Shown: piece by piece, positions 1 through 5,884 of the stretch
Numbering within the stretch: the first letter of the stretch is position 1
Layout: each line of letters starts with the position of its first letter
Assembly: GCA_937910385.1 (NCBI GenBank)
Contig: CALEPT010000154.1
Coordinates: 1 to 7,367 of the forward strand
Length of the DNA stretch: 7,367 bases
Direction of reading: 5' to 3'
Source of the DNA: an uncultured Ruminococcus sp.
GTDB taxonomy: Bacteria; Bacillota; Clostridia; Oscillospirales; Ruminococcaceae
Position numbers and translations under genes: made by a program
Notes under the pieces: generated by a model
Seen by the model: the letters and a program-made list of their open reading frames with translations, nothing else
What the model was told of the DNA's origin: nothing
The model's database searches: none

Positions 1-55
1 CAGGGCTATGCACTTTTTCGAGCCCCTTTTATGCACTTTCTACTTGACAAACACA
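1..55. mobile_element. Probable terminal end of an IS21-family insertion sequence (element lies to the left of the window)
   Basis: Two 10-base direct repeats, TATGCACTTT, lie at 7-16 and 30-39, 23 bases apart, and are followed by CTACTTGACAAACACA ending at about base 55. Read on the minus strand this begins TGTGTTTGTCAAGTAGAAAG and then carries the AAAGTGCATA repeat twice. IS21-family ends start with TG and contain multiple short internal repeats that bind the transposase, and the arrangement fits this. The IS body and any target duplication are outside or not visible. The exact terminus (53 or 55) is uncertain. The family call rests on remembered end architecture, not on a transposase gene. 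Confidence 0.5.
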
Positions 56-1939
56 GTGTTAAGCTATGGGAAACAGCTTTCAAGCATAAGAAAAATACAT
101 TTGCAGCATAATTATTTTGGAAATCAAATTGCTTTTGTTAATAAGCTGATTGAAAAATCTGAAAACTGGACCAACAGATATATTAGCGTATTATTTCTTG
201 ATTTAGCTGAACACTTCTTAAAGCTTCGCTTTGAACAAACTGAAAATAAACATGGTTCTATTAGTTACATATATGGAGAGATGCCTTATTCAGAAGAATT
301 ATGTGTATTTAGACAGATAGTATGGCAAGAACTTGTCAAACTATCTGATGATATTTCTAATTCTGACAGAATACTTGACGTTATTATACATTATGGAGAC
401 GGTATACAAGATAATAACAAAGACTTTCTAAAGATGGATTTGCCATATATTGCTAAAATGCTTTACTCTTTATATAGTTGTAATAGCACTCAAGCTATTA
501 TTGGTGTTGAACATGTTCAAATGATATGCAATGCATTCAATTATGCCTCCTTCGAATTAGATCAATTTTATAAAACCGAAAAATATCAATTATATCACCT
601 GCTTGATGATAGACATACAGAGGTTAAGGGGTGGGAAGAAAGAAAAAGTCATAAGGAAGACTGCATAAGAGATTATATTTGCAATAGTCCTGAAACAGCA
701 TTGATCAGCATTATCGATTTAGGTTATGATTTGAAGCGAATTGGTAAACTCGAATACAAAGTTGAAGAAAGTATCGGTATGGCATTTAACTGTGCATATA
801 ATGATAAGGACGTATTTCTTAAAGCTGTTAAGTATTATTTGACGAAATGGGACTTTAATGACGTTCTTTATCCGCCAGTCATCGTTTCAGAATTATTTAA
901 TTATCTGGACGATGAAGCTGTAAGAGAAATAATAATATTAGCAAATGATGTAATTATTAATAATTGGGAATTTGCATATTATTATGAACTGCCTGAAGAA
1001 CTAATAGACGCAGAAAAATGCAACGAACTACTATACTTTTTTACTGAGAAATCCGATTCCTATATAATGTCATCACCATTAAGAAGATTAGAGTTCCTTT
1101 CAAAATATGAGAAGTGTGATCGTGATATCTATATTAAAGCGTGCGAGATAATTCTAAAAAAGCGAGACTATTCTCATTATATTATACATTTATACTTTGA
1201 TTTATTATTTAATGAGTATAATATAAAACCAGATGAGTTGGTATCAAAATTTGGAAATAATATAGAATTGCTTTCTTCAATTTATCTTGAGATGTTTTTT
1301 CAAAACGGATTTGATTATTCTGGAAAGTATTTAGTTGCGATCATTCAAGCATATCCGCCAATGCTCGACAAGTATATGTTATGCTATAAAGAGAATAGAC
1401 AAATATTATCTTATAACATGTTGGAAAGACTTGCTTTCCTAGTAAATCTTGATAATTATATTGAAGTATTTGACAGGATAATGGACAGTCTTCTTGAGAT
1501 TCCCTTTATTTCTATGACCATTTCTTCACTGTTCGATAATCATTATAATTCAAAAGATACGATATTTACAGATAAAATTGTTTTATGGATGAAGCATTAT
1601 ATTGAATTATATTACGCAGATATAGAAAAAATGAGGTTAATATTTGAAATCAATGCTTATATTGAGCTTAAATCAAGAGTAGATGTGATTATATACTATT
1701 TGTCAATAAACAACGACTTCGCAGCTTTCAAAAAACTATATTTATTTCCGACTTCATGTTCGTGGATCGGAAGTGAGTTACCGTTAATTCAGTCTAAGAT
1801 TGATTTCCTTACAGAATTAAAAAGACAATTAACAGAAGTATCCTATCTACAACACAAAGCATATATTAATGAACTAATCGAAGAGACAGAAAAATATAAA
1901 GAAAGGACCGAGATTGAGGAAATGTTGGAAAGTAAGTGA
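8..1939 (+). CDS. 5'-truncated STAND-type NTPase-like protein, helical C-terminal region only
   Basis: The frame is open from base 2, and the first ATG in the window is at base 8. That ATG has no visible ribosome binding site and lies inside the probable IS end, so native coding sequence probably resumes near base 56 (VLSYGKQL). The 643-residue product has no Walker A motif, signal peptide or clear membrane segment. It is a long series of amphipathic helices rich in Tyr, Ile, Leu, Lys and Glu. Short landmarks (an FLKLRFEQ stretch near residue 70, LDVIIHYG near 122, and a LLDDR...WEERKSHKED helix near 197-218) resemble, from memory, the helical C-terminal part of large bacterial STAND NTPases. 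In that class this half senses an invader and the missing N-terminal half carries the NTPase and effector. The gene is clearly more A+T-rich than its neighbours (12 G+C in 1201-1260 against 27 in 6121-6180), which suggests transfer. It is probably non-functional. Family assignment is moderate to low confidence. Confidence 0.6.
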   Translation: MHFFEPLLCTFYLTNTVLSYGKQLSSIRKIHLQHNYFGNQIAFVNKLIEKSENWTNRYISVLFLDLAEHFLKLRFEQTENKHGSISYIYGEMPYSEELCVFRQIVWQELVKLSDDISNSDRILDVIIHYGDGIQDNNKDFLKMDLPYIAKMLYSLYSCNSTQAIIGVEHVQMICNAFNYASFELDQFYKTEKYQLYHLLDDRHTEVKGWEERKSHKEDCIRDYICNSPETALISIIDLGYDLKRIGKLEYKVEESIGMAFNCAYNDKDVFLKAVKYYLTKWDFNDVLYPPVIVSELFNYLDDEAVREIIILANDVIINNWEFAYYYELPEELIDAEKCNELLYFFTEKSDSYIMSSPLRRLEFLSKYEKCDRDIYIKACEIILKKRDYSHYIIHLYFDLLFNEYNIKPDELVSKFGNNIELLSSIYLEMFFQNGFDYSGKYLVAIIQAYPPMLDKYMLCYKENRQILSYNMLERLAFLVNLDNYIEVFDRIMDSLLEIPFISMTISSLFDNHYNSKDTIFTDKIVLWMKHYIELYYADIEKMRLIFEINAYIELKSRVDVIIYYLSINNDFAAFKKLYLFPTSCSWIGSELPLIQSKIDFLTELKRQLTEVSYLQHKAYINELIEETEKYKERTEIEEMLESK

Positions 1940-1977
1940 TAAAATACGTTTCATATAAAATTTCAGAAGTGATAGCA

Positions 1978-2250
1978 ATGATCAACATAGCAATACTTGT
2001 CGGCAGTATGATAAAAAAATGGCAATACAGCTCGTCTGGCGCAGAGCTTTGCGGAAGATGCAGCGGAGAACAATAATGTGGAGATGGTGTCGGTTACCGA
2101 CTATAATGTGAATAACTGCATAGGCTGCAACAGTTGTTTCACGCGCGAAGGCAATAAATGTTTCCAGAATGATGACATTGTGCATATATATGAGAAGCTA
2201 AGGAATGCGGATATCGTTGCCATTGCCTCACCTGAGTACTTCTATGAGAT
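1978..2250 (+). pseudogene. Iron-sulfur flavoprotein / NAD(P)H-dependent FMN reductase-like pseudogene, frameshifted and 3'-truncated
   Basis: ATG at 1978 opens MINIAILVGS, the first strand and start of the phosphate-binding loop of a flavodoxin-fold protein. The frame then fails in an A-run at 2013-2019. Removing one base there restores a GSMKKNGNTARLAQSF-like sequence, matching the GSxRKNGNT FMN-binding signature, and the rest continues in the second frame. That frame holds NNCIGCNSCF with a further Cys after GNK, the CxxCxxC...C cluster-binding pattern of iron-sulfur flavoproteins, then ADIVAIASPEYFYEI, the conserved SPxYFY stretch. Homology stops there, at about half of the usual length of about 180-200 residues. 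The remaining codons to the stop at 2285-2287 run into the terminator hairpin. Intact relatives shuttle electrons between ferredoxin-like partners and FMN in the cytoplasm. The upstream AGAAGTGA is a weak ribosome binding site. The call as a broken member of this family is firm. The exact subfamily is not. Confidence 0.8.
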
Positions 2251-2266
2251 AAAGAATTCATTAACA

Positions 2267-2317
2267 ATCCCGAAAACAGTCACCTAAAGACCGCTTTCGG
2301 GATCATTTCTTTTATTT
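2267..2317 (+). terminator. Rho-independent terminator between the flavoprotein remnant and the ATPase gene
   Basis: ATCCCGAAA at 2267-2275 pairs perfectly with TTTCGGGAT at 2295-2303. Inner bases extend the stem with GTC at 2279-2281 pairing GAC at 2289-2291. A T-rich tail (CATTTCTTTTATTT) follows on the plus strand. The minus-strand tail is less T-rich, but the hairpin also lies just past the stop codon of the minus-strand ATPase, so it probably serves both convergent transcripts. Confidence 0.75.
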
Positions 2318-3643
2318 AGTTTGCAGAAACTCCTTTAGCAGGAATGCGCAGAAATACGGGAATGAATATACATCGTCCGAATAACCGACATTACCATTGA
2401 ACAGCTTAACTCCGAATTTAATATCAGTATATTTGTCGGAGTTTATCAGCGTTTTAAGGGACTTCGCTCTGCCATTTTCTGCCTTGACTTCAACAGGCAC
2501 AAGCGAATCTTTAGTACGCATGAAGAAATCCTGCTCAAGTGTGGAATCCTCACGGCGATAGTAATAGAGGTCGCAGCTACTTTTAACAAGAGCCTCCCCT
2601 ACGATGTTTTCATAGAGAGCACCTTTATATACACCAAGGTTTTTGTTTGCACGGAGGTCGTCCTGTGCTTCATCATCAAGCATTGCCACAAGCAGACCGC
2701 TGTCTGCAAAATATAGCTTGAACTTATCCTCATCGTAGTTGCCCTTTAATGGCAACTCAGGAAAGTTGAGACAGTAACAGGGATTGACGATGCCAGCATC
2801 AACGAGCCAGTCTATACAGCCGCGGTAATCGCGAAAACGAGCTCCAGAGGCTACCTTTGAGATCTGAAACTTCTTGTTCTCCTTTGCAAGCTGCGGAGCG
2901 ATTCGATTGAACACGTTAAGAATACGAGTCTGGTCAACGCCTTCAGCGTATTTGCGAATATCTTCCTTGTAGTCCGCGAGAAGCTGTCTCTGCGTATCAA
3001 GGGAGCCTTCAAATGTGCCGTTTTCGATATACTGCGAAACCACCGCAGGCATACCGCCAAGCACACAGAAGTCGAGGAATAGCGAGCGGCAAACTGTGAG
3101 CTCCAGCTCACTGAACGGCTTCTGCTCTATCATGTGGCTGAACAGGTTTTCGCGGAATGAATCGTCATAACCTTTCGCCCAGAGAAACTCCTCAAAATCA
3201 AGCGAGCACATGGTATAGTCCTTTTTGTAACCAACACTGTTGCTCTCGATTTTTCGGTAATTGATACCGAGCATTGAGCCGCTGCATATAACATCGAAAC
3301 GGCCGTCCTGCTTAAAGAATTTGAGACTTGTGGCAATATCGGGAAAGCTCTGTATTTCGTCAAAGAATATAAGCGTTTTACCGTCAATGAATTTCTTGGA
3401 CGGATCAATGAGCGAAATGTTTTTTATAATATCGTCGGTCTTATATCCGTCAGAAGTGATCATCGTGTATTTTGGCTCTTCAACAAAGTTTATTTCAATA
3501 AAGCTGTCATAATTGTCAGCGGCAAAGTGCCTTATGGATTCCGTCTTGCCGACCTGACGTGAGCCTTTTACTATAAGTGGCTTCCTGTCCTGTTCGGATT
3601 TCCAATCAGTGAGAAACTTGTCTATTTTACGCGGTATATACAT
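2312..3643 (-). CDS. AAA-type ATPase with C-terminal DUF4143 domain
   Basis: A 443-residue cytoplasmic P-loop ATPase of the stand-alone ATPase-DUF4143 group. Walker A is GSRQVGKT at residues 27-34, Walker B is LIFFDE at 91-96 (followed by IQSFP) and a sensor-1-like CSGSML is at 120-125. A LGGMPAVV motif typical of the family follows in the middle. The C-terminal DUF4143 part carries LEQDFF at 369-374 and VEVKA at 384-388, which resembles the E/D...ExK arrangement of PD-(D/E)xK nuclease folds. The start is set at 3643, not at the longer ATG at 3697. An AGGAGGTG site at 3652-3659 and a promoter at 3669-3697 lie just upstream, so the longer start would fall in the promoter. Length is normal and the frame intact. 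It is transcribed alone, convergent with the flavoprotein remnant. The cellular role of this family is unsettled. Suggestions such as defence or toxin-antitoxin function are inference. Confidence 0.93.
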   Translation of the reverse strand: MYIPRKIDKFLTDWKSEQDRKPLIVKGSRQVGKTESIRHFAADNYDSFIEINFVEEPKYTMITSDGYKTDDIIKNISLIDPSKKFIDGKTLIFFDEIQSFPDIATSLKFFKQDGRFDVICSGSMLGINYRKIESNSVGYKKDYTMCSLDFEEFLWAKGYDDSFRENLFSHMIEQKPFSELELTVCRSLFLDFCVLGGMPAVVSQYIENGTFEGSLDTQRQLLADYKEDIRKYAEGVDQTRILNVFNRIAPQLAKENKKFQISKVASGARFRDYRGCIDWLVDAGIVNPCYCLNFPELPLKGNYDEDKFKLYFADSGLLVAMLDDEAQDDLRANKNLGVYKGALYENIVGEALVKSSCDLYYYRREDSTLEQDFFMRTKDSLVPVEVKAENGRAKSLKTLINSDKYTDIKFGVKLFNGNVGYSDDVYSFPYFCAFLLKEFLQTK

Positions 3644-3651
3644 ATACACTG

Positions 3652-3659
3652 CACCTCCT
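3652..3659 (-). promoter_or_regulatory. Ribosome binding site that fixes the ATPase start
   Basis: On the minus strand AGGAGGTG lies at 3659-3652, about 8-10 bases before the ATG at 3643. It is a near-perfect match to the anti-Shine-Dalgarno sequence and supports the short start over 3697. A GTG two codons upstream of that ATG is possible but spaced too close. Confidence 0.85.
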
Positions 3660-3668
3660 GTCCTCTCT

Positions 3669-3697
3669 ATGATACAATAAACAGAGCCAAAAGTCAA
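3669..3697 (-). promoter_or_regulatory. Sigma-A-type promoter of the minus-strand AAA/DUF4143 gene
   Basis: Read on the minus strand, TTGACT (3697-3692) is followed by a 17-base spacer and TATCAT (3674-3669). Transcription would begin near 3662, giving a 5' leader of about 20 bases that contains the AGGAGG site. A short inverted repeat, GTGC-TATT-GCAC at 3699-3710, sits just upstream of the -35 box and could be a protein-binding site, though it is too short to be convincing alone. Confidence 0.7.
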
Positions 3698-3790
3698 GTG
3701 CTATTGCACGTTTTTATAGCCAATAAACAACCAGGTCTCACAAAATCATAGTGAATAATTCTTGTATCGACACATTTTTTATAAATAAAT

Positions 3791-3814
3791 AGACCGCAGG
3801 GCAAACTGCGGTCT
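3791..3814. terminator. Bidirectional Rho-independent terminator
   Basis: AGACCGCAG at 3791-3799 pairs perfectly with CTGCGGTCT at 3806-3814 across a 6-base loop. On the minus strand, downstream of the ATP-grasp stop codon, the tail is ATTTATTTATAAAA. On the plus strand the tail is TTTTC. The likely user is the minus-strand ATP-grasp gene ending at 3828. Confidence 0.85.
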
Positions 3815-3827
3815 TTTCAAAATATAG

Positions 3828-4442
3828 TTAGTTGAAACAATGATATAGTGTCCTATAATACGAATAATAATCCTGATCGTCAGATAGTCCTGATACCTGT
3901 CCGTCGCCTGCTTCGAGTATTCTCCATGAGCCATCATCAAGCTCAGCGTAATCAATTGTATAATAAGGACTACCAAGGTTCTTGTATTTTTCAATCAAAT
4001 CCTGAGGAGGCAATGGAGCATAATTGCCTTGGCCGGAGTTTCGGCTGATCGTAGCTACTTCACCATTTATATAGAACACCCTGTACTCGTTAGTCCTATC
4101 ACCATACCTTTTTAGTGATAGATACTCTTTTACGCAAATGCCGCCTGTATAAAGATCGCCTCTGTAATTGTAAAACTTTTCCATTTGCTCATCAAATGCC
4201 TGTTGAGTAACACTCTCATCAAAGTACTTTGGAAATGAAGTTCCTTTTACAGACTTAACGTAATCCTTGATCATAAAACGCTTGAATGTCTTTTTCAGTT
4301 CTTCAACATCCAGATTATTGCCGTCAGGGAAAACGATCATTTTGGCTGTGTCAGAAACAATCTCAGGGTAAACATTGGGAAAAATATGGAAGTGCTCATA
4401 CTCACTCGGAGATGCTATAAGCTTTATACCCTTAAAAGACAC
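3828..4442 (-). CDS. ATP-grasp domain protein (R2K / DUF4343-like), apparently missing its N-terminus
   Basis: The 204-residue frame matches the core of R2K-clade ATP-grasp enzymes, which use ATP to join a carboxylate to an amine or similar acceptor. Visible landmarks are KGIKLIASPSEYEHFH at 4-19, the lysine-rich IKDYVKSVKG strand at 58-67, GGICVKEYL at 100-108, EYRVFYINGEV at 119-129 and LEAGDGQVSGL at 176-186, where the acidic residues would bind metal and ATP phosphates. Intact relatives, as I recall them, have about 50-100 more N-terminal residues, including a YRGWM-like segment ahead of the KGI/RGV strand. Here the only start is a GTG at 4442 with no ribosome binding site, and an in-frame TAA sits two codons upstream. 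The preceding DNA shows no matching N-terminus in any frame. It may be a truncated pseudogene or a relic domain. The substrate is unknown. The gene ends at a strong terminator. Confidence 0.75.
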   Translation of the reverse strand: MSFKGIKLIASPSEYEHFHIFPNVYPEIVSDTAKMIVFPDGNNLDVEELKKTFKRFMIKDYVKSVKGTSFPKYFDESVTQQAFDEQMEKFYNYRGDLYTGGICVKEYLSLKRYGDRTNEYRVFYINGEVATISRNSGQGNYAPLPPQDLIEKYKNLGSPYYTIDYAELDDGSWRILEAGDGQVSGLSDDQDYYSYYRTLYHCFN

Positions 4443-4482
4443 AGATTATACAATTTGTTTTCACATCAGAATTGTCCCGATC

Positions 4483-4807
4483 TTAAACCAAGTATCCCAA
4501 ATTTGTAAAATCTAAGATTATTTCATCAGTTGGTTCGCAACTTTCAAGTATAAGACGAATAATATACGCTATATTTATTATTTCAGTTTTTTATCCATAA
4601 TACGATTCCAGTTCAGGCTCTTTTAATGAATAGTAGATAACCTTATCGCACTCCGTACTGATGCCTATGGATTTAGCATCACTTTAATCAAAATGATATT
4701 TGTGATAATAATACATCATAGTAGATCGCTTCATACTGTGCTTCATCAAAGATAAGATCTCGGTGAGGAACGAAATGAATGACCACTCTTATGACGATCC
4801 TGTCCTG
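4483..4807 (-). pseudogene. Decayed coding remnant of unrecognised family
   Basis: This 380-base gap between the acetyltransferase and ATP-grasp genes is not empty. On the minus strand, 4807 to 4688 reads a protein-like stretch (QDRIVIRVVIHFVPHRD, then FDEAQYEAIYYDVLLSQ) ending in TGA. After a frame change, 4683 to 4483 continues with DAKSIGISTECDKVIYYSLK, then EPELESYYG, a TAA at 4591-4593, and KTEIINIAYIIRLILESC through DFTNLGYLV to a stop. The composition and amphipathic spacing look like one former protein of at least about 105 residues broken by a frameshift and an internal stop. No start codon or ribosome binding site is visible. I do not recognise the family. It could be the displaced part of a gene once adjacent to the ATP-grasp gene. 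Confidence 0.45.
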
Positions 4808-4823
4808 CTATCGACCTGACTTT

Positions 4824-5297
4824 TCAGCTATCGTATTCATTGTCGTTGAAGCGGAATTTTTCAGAGAAAATAAATCCTGTGCTTTCAAGATAGTCAAGCG
4901 AGTGATCGGGATCAGCAAATCTCGTGAGACCGGTTTTAAGCCTGCGAAAGCCGAATTTCTCGTATAGCGCCACGCTTCTTGGGTGAGTGTAAAGTGTGAC
5001 CGTACATCCCTTCACCTGTTCAAGCAGAGACTCGATTATGCGGCGTCCTATCCCCTGTCCGTGATAGTCCTCGTTTACGGCAATATTGTACATTGCCGCC
5101 TGACATATACCGTCAGATATCACACGCCCGCAGCCGATCAGTTTTTCACCGTCATATGCAAAGGCTACTGCATAACTGTTAAGAAAGACCTGCTTTTGCG
5201 TATCGGTATCCAATTGACTAAGACCAAAGTAATTGAGAAGACCGGCGACTGATGCCCAATCTATATTTTCCTTTGTAGTCTTGATCGTTATCGACAT
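4824..5297 (-). CDS. GNAT-family N-acetyltransferase
   Basis: A 157-residue single-domain GCN5-related acetyltransferase, expected to move an acetyl group from acetyl-CoA to an amine on a small molecule or protein in the cytoplasm. The central strand YNIAVNEDYHGQGIGRRI (70-87) holds the acetyl-CoA pyrophosphate-binding loop HGQGIG at 79-84, and ALYEKFGF at 110-117 is the C-terminal motif B. The length is usual for a one-domain GNAT and the frame is intact. The start is supported by GGAGG centred seven to eight bases upstream of the ATG (minus strand, near 5305-5309). The segment upstream contains several TATACT/TATCAT-like boxes but no clearly spaced -35, so the promoter is not fixed. No hairpin is seen after the stop, and the transcript may run into the decayed remnant at 4483-4807. 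The substrate cannot be predicted. Confidence 0.92.
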   Translation of the reverse strand: MSITIKTTKENIDWASVAGLLNYFGLSQLDTDTQKQVFLNSYAVAFAYDGEKLIGCGRVISDGICQAAMYNIAVNEDYHGQGIGRRIIESLLEQVKGCTVTLYTHPRSVALYEKFGFRRLKTGLTRFADPDHSLDYLESTGFIFSEKFRFNDNEYDS

Positions 5298-5757
5298 AAT
5301 TAGCCTCCAAACACATAAATGATATTGCCTTATTAATAAAGTATAATCGGCAGAGCAATTGAATTATACACCTTTTGCCGATATCTGTCAAGCCGCAAGC
5401 ATTCTAAGCACTTGTCGTCAGTATATCAAAACACTTATATACTCTGTATTTTTTTGCGTTTTTTATAATAGCGTTGAAAATTTTTCGTCTGAAATTGTTA
5501 TACTGAAAGAGCAGTCGACAAACGCCAAAAATCTGATAAAATATAAATGATAAAACCAGACCTGCAAATAAAAGTCACCCCCTATGACAAGAAGTACACT
5601 CCCAATGCAGTTGACCGCTGAATAGTGAAAGGCAGTCTCCGCTCGGTAATAGTGCAGACAGGACTCATAACCTGCCGCGAATGGCTCATAGATTTCTACT
5701 GCAATGTTGTATGTAAGAACTCTGCTGTCAGTGATTTATATTTGCTACTATTAAAAA
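5298..5757. other. Gene-poor stretch with an ambiguous coding remnant
   Basis: No intact gene is supported here. On the plus strand, ATG at 5547 opens MIKPDLQIKVTPYDKKYTPN and, after a TGA at 5619-5621, the same frame stays open to TAG at 5787-5789, but it has no ribosome binding site. On the minus strand, 5728 to 5466 is open for about 88 codons (including AETAFHYSAVNCIGSVLLVI and YHLYFIRFLAFVDCSF) but has no ATG. Only one strand at most can be genuine and neither is recognised. A weak plus-strand promoter-like pair (TTGAAA 5474-5479, TATACT 5499-5504) has a long 19-base spacer. The stretch is best read as degenerate or repeat-derived DNA. Confidence 0.35.
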
Positions 5758-5795
5758 CTAATCATAAAACTCGCCGAAGTTTTCATTAGATTTTT
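5758..5795 (+). terminator. Possible Rho-independent terminator upstream of the second ATPase
   Basis: CTAAT at 5758-5762 and AAAACT at 5766-5771 pair with AGTTTT at 5778-5783 and ATTAG at 5785-5789, with a small internal bulge, and five T residues follow at 5791-5795. The stem is A+T-rich, so it is weaker than the other two terminators. It would insulate the promoter at 5806 from upstream reading. Confidence 0.4.
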
Positions 5796-5805
5796 CTCGG
5801 AGCTA

Positions 5806-5835
5806 TTGACTATTTTATGTTAGATGTGGTATAAT
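5806..5835 (+). promoter_or_regulatory. Sigma-A-type promoter of the plus-strand AAA/DUF4143 gene
   Basis: TTGACT at 5806-5811, an 18-base spacer and a perfect TATAAT at 5830-5835, preceded by TGG giving an extended -10. The predicted start of transcription is near 5842, leaving a leader of about 43 bases. The GAGGTGA ribosome binding site at 5874-5880 lies four bases before the ATG at 5885, in a normal position. Confidence 0.8.
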
Positions 5836-5884
5836 AATGAAAAGTAGCTGCAAAACTCGCTCAAGTATTCAATGAGGTGATAAA

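Noticed and set aside
44..70. TTGACA at 44-49 as a promoter for the STAND-like ORF
   Set aside because: No acceptable -10 box lies 16-18 bases downstream, and the hexamer is part of the probable IS end.
1982..2185. Minus-strand ORF of 67 codons
   Set aside because: It is antisense to the flavoprotein pseudogene, whose motifs are clearly on the plus strand.
3644..3697. Longer start for the minus-strand ATPase (ATG at 3697)
   Set aside because: The extra 18 codons cover the -35 and -10 boxes and the AGGAGG site, so they are upstream DNA and not protein.
4779..5252. Plus-strand ORFs opposite the acetyltransferase
   Set aside because: They are shadows of the GNAT gene, whose conserved acetyl-CoA loop and ribosome binding site fix the coding strand.
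5359..5550. Plus-strand ORF of 63 codons
   Set aside because: It begins on TTG with no ribosome binding site, has no recognisable motif, and overlaps a longer open frame on the other strand.
5619..5621. TGA as a recoded (selenocysteine) codon in the 5547-5789 frame
   Set aside because: There is no ribosome binding site, no recognised selenoprotein context and no convincing SECIS hairpin immediately downstream.
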